In this document: positions 16,873 to 26,490 of the stretch, piece by piece
How the letters are laid out: each line of letters begins with the position of its first letter
Position numbering within the stretch: the first letter of the stretch is position 1
Assembly: GCF_026151395.1 (NCBI RefSeq)
Contig: NZ_JAMQPV010000001.1
Span: 2,668,501 to 2,732,500, forward strand
DNA length: 64,000 nucleotides
Origin: Leptospira limi
GTDB lineage: Bacteria > Spirochaetota > Leptospiria > Leptospirales > Leptospiraceae
Direction: 5' to 3'
Made by a program: the position numbers and the translations under genes
Notes under the pieces: model-generated
What the model was told of the DNA's origin: nothing
Databases searched by the model: none
The model's input: only the letters and a program-made list of their open reading frames with translations

Positions 16873-18482
16873 TTCATTTTCCATAACATCAATCTAAAAC
16901 CCGCAATTTTTTCATCTGTCTGCTTTTCATAAAACTTGGATTTGATTTCAAATTTTGTATTGATCCATTCATTATAAAATTCTTCGGTTACATTATCATC
17001 TTTAGGAGGCACAAAATCATAAACAAATACTTGAAAATGGGAAACTTTCGCTTCTTTTAGTCTCTCCTCCATTAACTCAAATTTCTTTTGATGATTCACA
17101 ATCCAATGTGGTTTTTTCAAAAAAGAATCGGAAATTAACAGAAGATCAAACGTGCTCAAGTGCAAAACTGGTGCCTCTGGATATTCTTCTAGTTTTGATT
17201 GGTATAGATCATGGTATTTCTTTATATAATCTAAATTTCTTATATTCTTTCTTACATGGTATATTCCTAAAAATATCTGAAATATTACCAATAAAACAAG
17301 GATTCTTCGTCTAGATTCTTCTTTTTCTGTTACAACCGTTAAACAAATATAAATTGTGATTAAAATATAGGTGAATTCCGTAAACCGCATTCCCGCATAC
17401 AGTCCTCCCGAAGAATAGGGACTGAGTAAAACAATGGAAACGAAAGATAAAACGGTAATGGCATAAAGTTTCTTTTGTATGATCGATAGATTTGTTTTGA
17501 AAGAAGAATAGATAAAAAAAAGTATACTAGGAAAACAGTAGTATAAAAATCCGACTCGATTTTCATTTCCCACAAAAAATTCTTTTACTAAATGAAAACG
17601 GTCAGTAAAATTCAATCTGGTAAAATCAATTAAACTTACTTTACTTCTAACACCAAAAATCTCACCGAAATGTGATTGATTATAATAAGAAAAAAGACAG
17701 ATTGAGAATAATAATCCCAAAAACAGAAAGAAATACTTTCGTAAAAAAACAAAAAGATCATTTCTATAAAAGTACGCAAATACAAATCCAGTGATTCCAA
17801 TGTAAATCAATGATTCCGATCGTAAAAAGATCGAAATACCACCAATAAAACCGATCACTAACAAGAGAAAATTCGATAGGTTTTTATTGAAATCAATGGC
17901 AAGAATTGCAAAAAACCAAATACTTAAAAAAAGATGCGCAGGAACACTCTCAGAAAATTCAAAAGCGCTTGTGATTCCAAACCCTACTAAAAAAAATATG
18001 CCACTCAATAGGGCGTATTCCAAAGATTTTAGATTTAGAATGTATTTCAATGTAAAAATGATTACCAAACATACGATTAAGTATAAAAAAAGAATTAGTA
18101 GATTGAAGAATTGATATTTGATGGGAATGAGCGAAAAAAATTGAGAAAAGAAACTTGGATACTGGAATACACAAGTTCGATTACCAACTTCGTTCGTAGA
18201 ATAAAAAGCCCAAGGATATCTAAATGGATAAAATTCAAATTGATTGTCAAAGGAATTGTCTAACAAAAAACAGGAGTGGGAATTTAAGCCATTATTTTTA
18301 TATTCAATTGTTTGATAAAGTTTGATTTGAGAATCTGATTGGATCAGAGGACTCACTCCCTTATCCCAAAGAATTCTTTTATAAATCAAAATCCCAGAAA
18401 AACAAATTAGTAAAAATATAAGAACTTCTTTTCTTAAAAAGAAATTTTCAAGTTTATCGATGAATCTAACAAAGACTTTCAA
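16869..18482 (-). CDS. Polytopic GT-C-like putative glycosyltransferase, paralogue 3
   Basis: This 537-residue membrane protein is related to the pair at 10138-13245 and to its upstream neighbour. Shared landmarks are PLIQSDSQIKLYQTIEY after the first helix, a Cys-containing loop with YPFRYPWAFYS and CVFQYPSFF, FGEIFGVRSKVSLID, SPYSSGGLYAGMRF before the late helices, and a soluble C-terminal domain of about 120 residues. The overlap with the upstream paralogue is 4 bases (ATGA). The family match to glycosyltransferases rests on topology and the acidic first loop, not on a solved function. Confidence 0.65.
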   Translation of the reverse strand: MKVFVRFIDKLENFFLRKEVLIFLLICFSGILIYKRILWDKGVSPLIQSDSQIKLYQTIEYKNNGLNSHSCFLLDNSFDNQFEFYPFRYPWAFYSTNEVGNRTCVFQYPSFFSQFFSLIPIKYQFFNLLILFLYLIVCLVIIFTLKYILNLKSLEYALLSGIFFLVGFGITSAFEFSESVPAHLFLSIWFFAILAIDFNKNLSNFLLLVIGFIGGISIFLRSESLIYIGITGFVFAYFYRNDLFVFLRKYFFLFLGLLFSICLFSYYNQSHFGEIFGVRSKVSLIDFTRLNFTDRFHLVKEFFVGNENRVGFLYYCFPSILFFIYSSFKTNLSIIQKKLYAITVLSFVSIVLLSPYSSGGLYAGMRFTEFTYILITIYICLTVVTEKEESRRRILVLLVIFQIFLGIYHVRKNIRNLDYIKKYHDLYQSKLEEYPEAPVLHLSTFDLLLISDSFLKKPHWIVNHQKKFELMEERLKEAKVSHFQVFVYDFVPPKDDNVTEEFYNEWINTKFEIKSKFYEKQTDEKIAGFRLMLWKMK

Positions 18483-20011
18483 TGTTTTTTCTCCAACAAA
18501 AAACCTTGGAAATGTGCAATCTTGTATTCGGTTTGTATCGAATATGTTTTGGGTTTTAATTGAAAGTTAATATCAAACTTTTCCTTCCATATTTTTTTTG
18601 GAAATTCATCTTTCACCAATCGATTACCTTCCCACTGTAAATACAAAATTCTATATGATTTATTCTTCAATGTTTCTTCCACATTTAACCAATCCTCATT
18701 TGAGAAAACGGCAATTTGTGGATATGTAACGTAACTCTCTCCCATGAGATAAGATAACGCTAATCCTCTATGAACTATTAAATCAGGATGTATATTCTGA
18801 ATTTGGGAGATTATTTCCTGATAAATTTTGTTTGATGACGACCATTGTTTAATTGCTCTTGTATCCGATTTATAGGAAAAGTACAAACAAGGTAATAAAA
18901 TGAATAAGACTAAATAATTAGGTTTTAATTTCCATAACGAAAGAAAGGTACCAATTAATAATAAATATATTCCACTTTCATAATATCTCATTCCAAAAAT
19001 ATCCACACCTGCTCGATAAGGTGAAAGAATTGGTAATATGATAACAAACACCAAACCTGAAATCAAAAAAGGACTTAATTCATTAAGTTTCCTAAGCCCA
19101 ATGATAAAAAAAGAAAGAAAAAGTATTGGATAACCTTTGAAAATGCCAATTTTAAAATCGTTTCCCCAAAGATCAGCGATCCATTCACCAAGAAAATTAC
19201 GTTGTAATTCATTCGAACCTAAATCATTCACTGTATTTAGGCCTCGCATCCCAAGAATGTGTCCATAAACCCGATTGTTATAGGAAAAAAAGATACCTTG
19301 TAAAACAAATGCTAGAACAATGTAAGGAAATAATTGTTTTAAGAATTGAATCTTTGTTTTAGAAAGTAAAAATGCAAAACCAAAAAATAAAATCAATGCA
19401 ATAGTGGATTCTGGTCTTAATTGAAAATTCAAAACTATACTTAAAGATAGTATCAGACCTAAATAATATTTCGATGATCGACTAAAACTTACATAGGAAT
19501 ATATCGAGAGTAATAGGAAAAAATTTGTGAGCGTTAATTCTGAATAGTCCAGAGAAGATAAAAAAACAGGAGAAAAAACCTGAACCAATATCGTTGTTAT
19601 CAGAATATAAGTTGGTCTTTTTTCAAATAATTGTAGGATTTTATCTAAGATTAAAAAATTAATCAAAAATATTAAAATTGGAAAATAAGTTATGTATTTT
19701 TGATCGAAAACATATAAAAAAGATTTTTGTGCCCAAACAAATAAAGATGGGTATTGGAAAACACACTCACCGTTTTTTAGAAAAAATGCCCAAGGATACC
19801 CAATCGGTATCTGCTCTGATTTAAAACCCAATTGACTAGCTGGGAAAAAACATTCTTCTGCAGAACCACCTTGGTTAGCATGAATCACTTGGAAATATTT
19901 TATCTGTGGATCACTTGAAATGAAAATATGGCCATCATTCCACTTCCAACGATAGAAGATAGGAACTAAAACAATTAGAAAGTAGACTAATCCACGATAA
20001 TAAAAATTCAC
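18479..20011 (-). CDS. Polytopic GT-C-like putative glycosyltransferase, paralogue 4
   Basis: This 510-residue membrane protein is the closest relative of paralogue 3. Its first outer loop reads ISSDPQIKYFQVIHANQGG, followed by IPIGYPWAFFLKNG and CVFQYPSLFVWAQ, GHILGMRGLNTVND in the middle, and SPYRAGVDIFGMRYYESG before the last helices. The C-terminal domain begins HPDLIVHRGLALSYLMGE. Paralogues 3 and 4 share the GYPWAF/FQYPS loop that paralogues 1 and 2 lack, so there are two subfamilies. It starts 2 bases after the upstream family-2 transferase. Confidence 0.65.
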   Translation of the reverse strand: MNFYYRGLVYFLIVLVPIFYRWKWNDGHIFISSDPQIKYFQVIHANQGGSAEECFFPASQLGFKSEQIPIGYPWAFFLKNGECVFQYPSLFVWAQKSFLYVFDQKYITYFPILIFLINFLILDKILQLFEKRPTYILITTILVQVFSPVFLSSLDYSELTLTNFFLLLSIYSYVSFSRSSKYYLGLILSLSIVLNFQLRPESTIALILFFGFAFLLSKTKIQFLKQLFPYIVLAFVLQGIFFSYNNRVYGHILGMRGLNTVNDLGSNELQRNFLGEWIADLWGNDFKIGIFKGYPILFLSFFIIGLRKLNELSPFLISGLVFVIILPILSPYRAGVDIFGMRYYESGIYLLLIGTFLSLWKLKPNYLVLFILLPCLYFSYKSDTRAIKQWSSSNKIYQEIISQIQNIHPDLIVHRGLALSYLMGESYVTYPQIAVFSNEDWLNVEETLKNKSYRILYLQWEGNRLVKDEFPKKIWKEKFDINFQLKPKTYSIQTEYKIAHFQGFLLEKKH

Positions 20012-20013
20012 TG

Positions 20014-21153
20014 TTACTCTCTCTTAATGATATGAGCTGTAACAGCTTGTAATCCGAAAATCAAAAGTGTAAGACTTAAGTTTGAAGTGACAATAAATTC
20101 GCGTTCAAAATGGATAAATGCGTAATCCGATTTCTGCCATTGTAAAAAAAGCCAAACAAGCGTAATACTGATCACACCCAAACCTGAAATTAAAACAAAA
20201 AACAGCCTATCTTCTTCTAAGTTTAAAATTAATTGATAGAACCTACTGATTCTCGGCTGTTTGGTAGCAATGAGTAGTCCCGTTCCCCATAAACTTAAAC
20301 CTAAAACTGTTAAAAATGAAAATAACACCATTGAATGGATTCCGTACAAATTCATACCACCAATTCTCACAACTTTCCCAACAAAAAAACCTATTAGTAG
20401 TTGGATCCAAAAAAACGAAAAAAAGCTAAGACCTATTCTTTCAAATAAATGAGGACCATAAAATAAAATTCGAAGGAGATGACGCATCCCATCACGCCAA
20501 GTTTTTAAATGTGGAATGCGACCTTCTTTATCTGGATATAACGAAACTGGAACATGTTCCATTTTTGCATCATGAATTAATGCTTTAATCAATAACTCAG
20601 AAGCAAATTCCATTCCTTTACTTTTAATGTCCCAAGATAAATATTTATCTTTCTTAAAACATCGAAATCCTGAATTACTATCCCGAATTTTATTCTTCTT
20701 TGCATATAGGAGGTTAATAATCCAATTAATAACAGGTGTACCTAGATATCGATGTAAGATTGGCATTGCACCTTTATGAATTGTTCCATCCAATCTAGAT
20801 CCGATCACCATGTCAAAATCACCATTCACTAATTTTGCAACGAGATCAGGCGCTTCTAGAAAATCATAGGTATCATCAGCATCTGCAAAAACAATGATGT
20901 CACCTTTCGCATTTCTAATCCCAGAATCTAAAGCAGCTCCATACCCCCTATCTTTTGCAGGTGCCACTCGAGCGCCAAACTCTTTTGCAATTTTGATCGA
21001 ACGATCAGTACTGCCATTATCAGAAACTAAAACTTCAATTTCGTACAATTTTGAAAAATCCTTCTTAACTTTGTTTAGTTTTTCCAATACATACGGTAGA
21101 GTTTTTTCTTCATTTAAACATGGGATAACAAAACTTACTTTTGGCTTATTCAT
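20014..21153 (-). CDS. Family-2 glycosyltransferase with C-terminal membrane region (DPM1-like)
   Basis: This 379-residue protein has a DPM1-type catalytic domain: VSFVIPCLNEEKTLP, VSDNGSTDRS, RGYGAALDSGIRNAKGD and FADADDTYDF, followed by SNSGFRCFKKD. Three or four membrane helices follow from about residue 240. The architecture fits synthesis of a polyprenyl-phosphate sugar. It is the second such enzyme of this transcription unit besides the GtrB-like gene at 13251, so two lipid-linked donor sugars may be made. It overlaps the ligase-like gene upstream by 4 bases. Confidence 0.87.
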   Translation of the reverse strand: MNKPKVSFVIPCLNEEKTLPYVLEKLNKVKKDFSKLYEIEVLVSDNGSTDRSIKIAKEFGARVAPAKDRGYGAALDSGIRNAKGDIIVFADADDTYDFLEAPDLVAKLVNGDFDMVIGSRLDGTIHKGAMPILHRYLGTPVINWIINLLYAKKNKIRDSNSGFRCFKKDKYLSWDIKSKGMEFASELLIKALIHDAKMEHVPVSLYPDKEGRIPHLKTWRDGMRHLLRILFYGPHLFERIGLSFFSFFWIQLLIGFFVGKVVRIGGMNLYGIHSMVLFSFLTVLGLSLWGTGLLIATKQPRISRFYQLILNLEEDRLFFVLISGLGVISITLVWLFLQWQKSDYAFIHFEREFIVTSNLSLTLLIFGLQAVTAHIIKRE

Positions 21154-23093
21154 AATTGTTCTCTTTGGTAAATCCCAAAAGGATCATACAGATTTAAAAA
21201 ATACTGAAATAATGGTATAAGGTCAGGAAAATAATTTTCCCTCGACTGAAACCGAATTAACTTTGAATAACAAATTGCAGGGTAATTATCTAACTCAAAA
21301 CAGTAGTTTAAATGTTTCAACTTTGATTCTAAGTTATCATTTGCAGCTAAGTTATAAAAAAAGAATTTGTTACCTAAGAAAAAATAATCAGCCAGGGAAA
21401 AATCCGGCATCGATTGATTGAATTTTGAAATATTATCCTTTCTAGGTAAGTAAAATTCGAAATTATGAGGAATCACTTTCCTTGCAAATTTTAACGTAAA
21501 ATGATCTACATATGAAAACCGGAAGGATACAATCATCAAAAAGATGGCTATCAGAATAAACGTAGATCGTTTTCCCAACAAATTATTTTGCTCTTCAACC
21601 GAAACATTCTGATTTTTAACCATTAAAATTGAGGAAATCCCAACTAACACAAATAAATTAGATATTTCCAAACTATTAAAATCATATAACTCATGTAAAA
21701 TCCAAACAAATAAAACCAGTGAAACTAATTGATTTTTCTTTATTGTATTGGCTAAGTTGACTCGTTTTTGAAACAAACAATACAACAAAACGCCGAATAC
21801 TAAAAACAAACCTACGATTCCGAAGGAACCGAAAAACTGAACATATAAATTGTGCGCGAGAGGAAAACTATCAAAATTAACGATATAATCTTTGATATAG
21901 TGTAATGACTCATTCTTTATATTAAAGCCAGAATCAAATGGAATTTTATTTTCAGGGTATAATCCAAACCCAAACATTGGACTTTCTTGCAAGGTATTGA
22001 TGATATAAAATCCCCAAATCGATAATCTTACAGCTGTTGAACCTAGATTAAAAATTGATTTTTCAGTAAAAAACAAAAATGCTAAACCAACGACAAAGAC
22101 AATCGTAATGAAGCCAAACAAAAGATTCTTTTTCTTGGTCTGATCTTGCCGTATATACAAAACAAAAAATAAAAAAACCAATAGAGAACCTATTGAATTT
22201 CTCGAAACTGTAATTCCAAACCAGATAACGGAAACCAAAAATGCAACGATTAGGAAAGTCTTCTCTGTTTTATTTTTGACTGGCTCAAACCAAAACAAAA
22301 CAGACATCATTATCATTAGAAGTGAATTCGATGCAAGCAAACTAACAGGAATTAAATAAACATTTTCTCGATAGGATGTAATTTGAAACTTTGGATCCAG
22401 ATAAAGAGCAAAATAAATAAAAATCGAATTAATAATATAAAAGAAAATACAAGCTTTCAAAAATATAATTAAATCATTTTTTTCCCAAATTTTGATAATT
22501 TGAAAAAACAAAAATGCTTCTAAAATTAGTACTCCGCGTTGTAATGCAAAATCATCCCACCAATCTCTACCAATCATCAGAAATAAAATGATTAATGTAA
22601 CTAGATAAATAGGTTTCGCTTTATTCGTTGGTAAATTTGAATTTTTTATAGTTAAGATGAGAGCGATCGCAATGGGAACAGAGGGATATGCCATAAAATC
22701 AATGAAAGACAAAACAGGAACCACTGCGAGAAATGGACCAAAATTTTGAAATTGTTTAACTGACAATTTATGAAACGAGATCAGTATAAAAACCAACCAA
22801 ATTAAGGTTACTAATTTGATTCCTAGTTTTTGTGGAAATATTTGAATTGGGTCATATTCTGCTATTTTAAGAAATACAAAACAAGTAAGCAAAATGACAT
22901 GAAGCAGATTCCAAAAGTATAATGGATTCTTAATAAAAACACGCCAACGGTATATGGAATAAACTAGAAAGGAAAAGATACCAAGTCCAATGATATCTAA
23001 TTTAAAGTTCTTTTGATTTGTATATGTTTGAAATAAAAGTGAAATTCCAATCAAAATTACAAAATCAATTACAAAAGGATAAAACCTTTTCAT
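21150..23093 (-). CDS. O-antigen ligase/polymerase family membrane protein (WaaL/Wzy_C type)
   Basis: This 647-residue protein has about twelve membrane helices. A large loop near residues 370-440 has the family hallmark of O-antigen ligases and polymerases: ESPMFGFGLYPENKIPF and, after a gap, FDSFPLAHNLYVQFFGSFG, with the HN(x)6FG pattern that marks the Wzy_C/WaaL active loop. A periplasmic tail of about 130 residues follows the last helix. It may ligate O-antigen to lipid A-core or polymerise a second glycan. A separate Wzy-like protein lies at 37365-38654, which favours ligase for this one. Confidence 0.78.
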   Translation of the reverse strand: MKRFYPFVIDFVILIGISLLFQTYTNQKNFKLDIIGLGIFSFLVYSIYRWRVFIKNPLYFWNLLHVILLTCFVFLKIAEYDPIQIFPQKLGIKLVTLIWLVFILISFHKLSVKQFQNFGPFLAVVPVLSFIDFMAYPSVPIAIALILTIKNSNLPTNKAKPIYLVTLIILFLMIGRDWWDDFALQRGVLILEAFLFFQIIKIWEKNDLIIFLKACIFFYIINSIFIYFALYLDPKFQITSYRENVYLIPVSLLASNSLLMIMMSVLFWFEPVKNKTEKTFLIVAFLVSVIWFGITVSRNSIGSLLVFLFFVLYIRQDQTKKKNLLFGFITIVFVVGLAFLFFTEKSIFNLGSTAVRLSIWGFYIINTLQESPMFGFGLYPENKIPFDSGFNIKNESLHYIKDYIVNFDSFPLAHNLYVQFFGSFGIVGLFLVFGVLLYCLFQKRVNLANTIKKNQLVSLVLFVWILHELYDFNSLEISNLFVLVGISSILMVKNQNVSVEEQNNLLGKRSTFILIAIFLMIVSFRFSYVDHFTLKFARKVIPHNFEFYLPRKDNISKFNQSMPDFSLADYFFLGNKFFFYNLAANDNLESKLKHLNYCFELDNYPAICYSKLIRFQSRENYFPDLIPLFQYFLNLYDPFGIYQREQL

Positions 23094-23097
23094 TGTT

Positions 23098-23892
23098 TTA
23101 TAACCAGTTGGCTGTTTTCGGAATGTACTTTTCAGGGAGAGTTTTTTTGAAAAAATCTCTTTTGTTTTTGATCAAATTGAAATAAACAATATGACGTATT
23201 GCAGCAATCCCATCCTTCCAAGTAATTTTTTTACCCTCTAAATAATTTCTAGGATAATAAGAAATTGGAAATTCTTGGACTCTTATTTTTAAACGAGCTA
23301 CTTTTGCAGTTACTTCTGGTTCAAAACCAAATCGTCTTGATTCTAAATAAATATTCTGGATAATATCCGAACGGAAAACTTTATAACAGGTTTCCATATC
23401 GGTTAGATATAAACCACTCAGGAAATTGGAAAGGATTGTAAGGATTCGATTGATCAAGTAATGGAAAGTTCGATGCACTTGCCTTCCATCTTTTTTAAAT
23501 CTAGAACCAAAAACGACATCCGCCTTTCCATTGACGATTGGTTGGATTAACATCTGAATTTCATCCATGTCATATTCAAAGTCGGCATCTTGGATGATGA
23601 TTACATTCCCAGTTGCTTCATCAATCCCTCTGTGAAGAGCAGCACCCTTCCCCTGGTTTTTTTCTTGGACCAATATCTTATGTTCAGAACGGAATTTAAA
23701 GTTTTGTAAGATGGAAAGTGAATTGTCCCGGGAAGCATCGTCTATGAAAACTAATTCTTTTTTTGTATTTAAAGGCAAAGCATCAATCTTCTGTAAGAAC
23801 TCTTCCAAATGGGAAGATTCGTTATAAATTGGGATGATAAGTGATGTTTTGAACGTATTTTCAGCACGTCCGAGGTTACGTCTAGCGACCAT
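23098..23892 (-). CDS. Family-2 glycosyltransferase (DPM1-like, no membrane anchor)
   Basis: This 264-residue protein has the dolichol-phosphate-mannose-synthase-like catalytic domain: [45 protein letters not shown] and IQDADFEYD, then ADVVFGSRF and [12 protein letters not shown]. No C-terminal helices are present. It probably makes a polyprenyl-phosphate-linked sugar or adds a sugar in the cytoplasm. It lies 4 bases upstream of the ligase-like gene and 70 bases downstream of another family-2 enzyme. Compared with the gene at 20014, only the catalytic half is shared. Confidence 0.87.
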   Translation of the reverse strand: MVARRNLGRAENTFKTSLIIPIYNESSHLEEFLQKIDALPLNTKKELVFIDDASRDNSLSILQNFKFRSEHKILVQEKNQGKGAALHRGIDEATGNVIIIQDADFEYDMDEIQMLIQPIVNGKADVVFGSRFKKDGRQVHRTFHYLINRILTILSNFLSGLYLTDMETCYKVFRSDIIQNIYLESRRFGFEPEVTAKVARLKIRVQEFPISYYPRNYLEGKKITWKDGIAAIRHIVYFNLIKNKRDFFKKTLPEKYIPKTANWL

Positions 23893-23962
23893 AGTTTATA
23901 TCTAAAAATACCAAGTATTGGAGAAAGTCAAGCGCCAAATCCTTCAAAGCAAAGGTTCAAAT

Positions 23963-24727
23963 CTATGATTTGATTCTATATTTGCGAATTCCCATAAATC
24001 CATGGATTATGGTCAAAAGGAAGGCAAACAAAGGGTTGAGTTTTTCCCGATTTTTTAACATTCGGAAATGCGCTAACATCACTTTTTTCTTGTTAGATGT
24101 TGCGGCTCCCCTCCTAACTCGGTAGCGAGCCAAAACCGCTGAATTCGCATAAGCAACTCGTCCCTCACGAAGAATATCCAACCATAAAGCATAATCATCC
24201 CGAAGGCTTTTGAGAGATGGGTCAAAGTATTTTTTTCCCACACTAGGAACATGGAAAATTGCCGTGAGTAATCCAACTCGATTGTAAAATAATAAATTTC
24301 TGTAAGTAAAAGTTTTTGTTTCTACTATAAACGGCTCACAAAATTCGTATCCATTTTCGTCGATGATTCTGTAAGACGAAAAAGAAAAAGGAGAATTGTT
24401 TTTTTCCATAAAAGGAATCATTATCTCCAAAAAATCAGGCTCCCAAAGATCATCTGCATCCAAAAACGCAATGTATTCACCCTTTGCAAGTTTGATTCCT
24501 TGGTTTCTAGTATCAGCTGAACCAGAATTTTTTTCTTTTTGTATGAAATGGATTCTTTTATCCTGCGACTCTAATTCTTTCGCAATCTTTGCAGTTTCAT
24601 CTTTGGAACAATCATCAACTAACAAAAGTTCCCAGTCTTGAAATGATTGTTTAAGTAGTGTATTTACAGATTCTTCTAAATATAAAGCCGCATTGTATGC
24701 TGGCATAATGACTGATACTTTAGGCAT
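23963..24727 (-). CDS. Family-2 glycosyltransferase (TuaG-like)
   Basis: This 254-residue cytoplasmic enzyme has the GT-A fold of family 2: VSVIMPAYNAALYLEESV, LLVDDCSKDET, NSGSADTRNQGIKLAKGEY and FLDADDLWEPDFLE. The last contains the DxD-type metal site. The C-terminal part (FSSYRIIDENG, RDDYALWLDIL) resembles teichuronic acid transferase TuaG and related enzymes. It directly follows rfbD (13-base gap), so it may use dTDP-rhamnose, although the sequence does not fix the donor. Confidence 0.85.
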   Translation of the reverse strand: MPKVSVIMPAYNAALYLEESVNTLLKQSFQDWELLLVDDCSKDETAKIAKELESQDKRIHFIQKEKNSGSADTRNQGIKLAKGEYIAFLDADDLWEPDFLEIMIPFMEKNNSPFSFSSYRIIDENGYEFCEPFIVETKTFTYRNLLFYNRVGLLTAIFHVPSVGKKYFDPSLKSLRDDYALWLDILREGRVAYANSAVLARYRVRRGAATSNKKKVMLAHFRMLKNREKLNPLFAFLLTIIHGFMGIRKYRIKS

Positions 24728-24740
24728 ATAATTGTTCCTA

Positions 24741-25598
24741 TTAATTTAATTCACTCAAAATGAGTGGAATTCTATCTTTCCAATGGTAATTTTGAAATTG
24801 GAATGAATTGCGAATTTTTGTTTTGTTTAATACACTGAAAGATGGCCTCTTGGCTGGAGTCGGATAGGAAGCGGAGGGAATTGGTTTGACTTTGCAATTT
24901 TTGTTTGATAAAGAAACAATTTCATGTGCGAAATCATACCAACTTGCAACACCTTCATTGGAAAAATGAAATATCCCAGAAAGGTTCGATGTTATTGCCT
25001 CTAAACTAACGTGCGCTAAGTCTTTAGCCCATGTGGGTGTTCCAATCTGATCATCAACTACGGATATTTTCCCTCTTTCACTCGAAAGCCGAAGGATTGT
25101 CTTTAGAAAATTTTTTCCATATTTTGAGTAAACCCAGGATGTGCGAAGGATGATTGCATTTTTATCATTTTGTAAAACCAAATCTTCTCCTTCCGATTTT
25201 GTTTTCCCATAGACAGATAGTGGATTTTTTGTGTCTGTTTCAAGATAAGGTGTCGAATTTTGTCCATCAAAAACAAAATCCGTGGAGATGTGTATGAACT
25301 TAATTCCGTGTTGATTACATTTTTCAGATATAATTCCAGGAGCTACCGTGTTAATTGATTTTGCCTTGGCAATTTCTGTTTCAGCTAAATCGACAGCCGT
25401 GTAGGCAACCGCATTGATGATGCCGAGTGTATCTTTTGGCAATAAATTTGAGAAGTAATTTTGGATTTCTATCCCCGACTCAAAATTCACTTCATTTCTA
25501 CTTATAAAATGAAATTGATATCTTTTTTCCAAATTAGAAATATCTTTCAATTCACTTGCTAACTGACCAGTGGATCCAAATACAACAATTGATTTCAT
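24741..25598 (-). CDS. rfbD: dTDP-4-dehydrorhamnose reductase
   Basis: This 285-residue SDR is RmlD/RfbD, the last enzyme of dTDP-L-rhamnose synthesis, which reduces the 4-keto group with NAD(P)H. It has the GSTGQLASEL cofactor motif, NAVAYTAVDLAE, STDFVFDG, YGKTKSEGE as the catalytic YxxxK, RTSWVYS and a C-terminal RPSFSVLNKTK. The four rhamnose genes lie together in the order rfbC-rfbB-rfbA-rfbD, so the pathway from glucose-1-phosphate is complete. The gap to rfbA is 7 bases. Confidence 0.95.
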   Translation of the reverse strand: MKSIVVFGSTGQLASELKDISNLEKRYQFHFISRNEVNFESGIEIQNYFSNLLPKDTLGIINAVAYTAVDLAETEIAKAKSINTVAPGIISEKCNQHGIKFIHISTDFVFDGQNSTPYLETDTKNPLSVYGKTKSEGEDLVLQNDKNAIILRTSWVYSKYGKNFLKTILRLSSERGKISVVDDQIGTPTWAKDLAHVSLEAITSNLSGIFHFSNEGVASWYDFAHEIVSLSNKNCKVKPIPSASYPTPAKRPSFSVLNKTKIRNSFQFQNYHWKDRIPLILSELN

Positions 25599-25605
25599 TT
25601 TATTT

Positions 25606-26490
25606 TTAATAAATCGTTTCGTTTAGAATACGAAACAAGTATTGCCCGTAACCATTCTTTTTTAAAGGAATTGCCAGTTCTTCCAATTCTTTCCTTGAAA
25701 TATACCCCTTTCTGAAAGCGATTTCTTCAGGACAAGCAATCTTCAATCCTTGCCTACGTTCAACAGTTTCAACAAAAGTAGATGCTTCTAAAAGAGATTC
25801 ATGTGTCCCCGTATCTAACCAAGCAAATCCTCTTCCCATCAGTTGCACGTCTAACTTCCCTTTTTCGAGATAAATCTTATTCAAATCAGTGATTTCTAAT
25901 TCTCCACGATTCGAAGGTTTAACTGACTTAGCATATTCAACTACATTTTCATCATAAAAATAAAGACCCGTCACAGCGTAATTACTTTTTGGAAATTTGG
26001 GTTTCTCTTCGATGGAAACTGCCTTTCTATGTTCGTCAAACTCAACAACTCCATACCTTTCTGGATCATTTACATGGTAAGCAAAAACAGTGGCTCCATT
26101 ACTCTTTTTGACTGCTGCTGATAAATTCTCTTCCATTCCATGTCCAAAGAAAATATTATCTCCCAAAATCAATGAACAGGCTTCTCCTCCATTCAAAAAT
26201 TTTTCACCAATCAGAAAAGCTTGGGCCAGTCCATCCGGTGATGGTTGTACTTCGTATTGAAGGTTGATTCCCCATTGTTTACCATTGCCTAACATTTCTT
26301 TAAAAAGTGGTGTTGACTCAGGAGTAGAGATGATTAAGATATCGCGAATTCCAGCTAGTAACAAAGTACTCAGCGGATAATAAATCATCGGTTTATCATA
26401 GATAGGAAGTAATTGTTTACAGACTACTTTCGTAACAGGATATAGGCGTGTACCAGATCCGCCTGCTAAAATAATTCCTTTCATATTCAA
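25606..26490 (-). CDS. rfbA: Glucose-1-phosphate thymidylyltransferase
   Basis: This 294-residue nucleotidyltransferase is RmlA/RfbA, which joins dTTP and glucose-1-phosphate to make dTDP-glucose. It has the N-terminal nucleotide loop [36 protein letters not shown] with a metal-binding Asp, and [21 protein letters not shown] followed by [10 protein letters not shown]. The C-terminal [17 protein letters not shown] tail is the usual allosteric region. Its ATG overlaps the rfbB stop codon by 4 bases. RmlA is normally feedback-inhibited by dTDP-rhamnose. Confidence 0.97.
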   Translation of the reverse strand: MNMKGIILAGGSGTRLYPVTKVVCKQLLPIYDKPMIYYPLSTLLLAGIRDILIISTPESTPLFKEMLGNGKQWGINLQYEVQPSPDGLAQAFLIGEKFLNGGEACSLILGDNIFFGHGMEENLSAAVKKSNGATVFAYHVNDPERYGVVEFDEHRKAVSIEEKPKFPKSNYAVTGLYFYDENVVEYAKSVKPSNRGELEITDLNKIYLEKGKLDVQLMGRGFAWLDTGTHESLLEASTFVETVERRQGLKIACPEEIAFRKGYISRKELEELAIPLKKNGYGQYLFRILNETIY

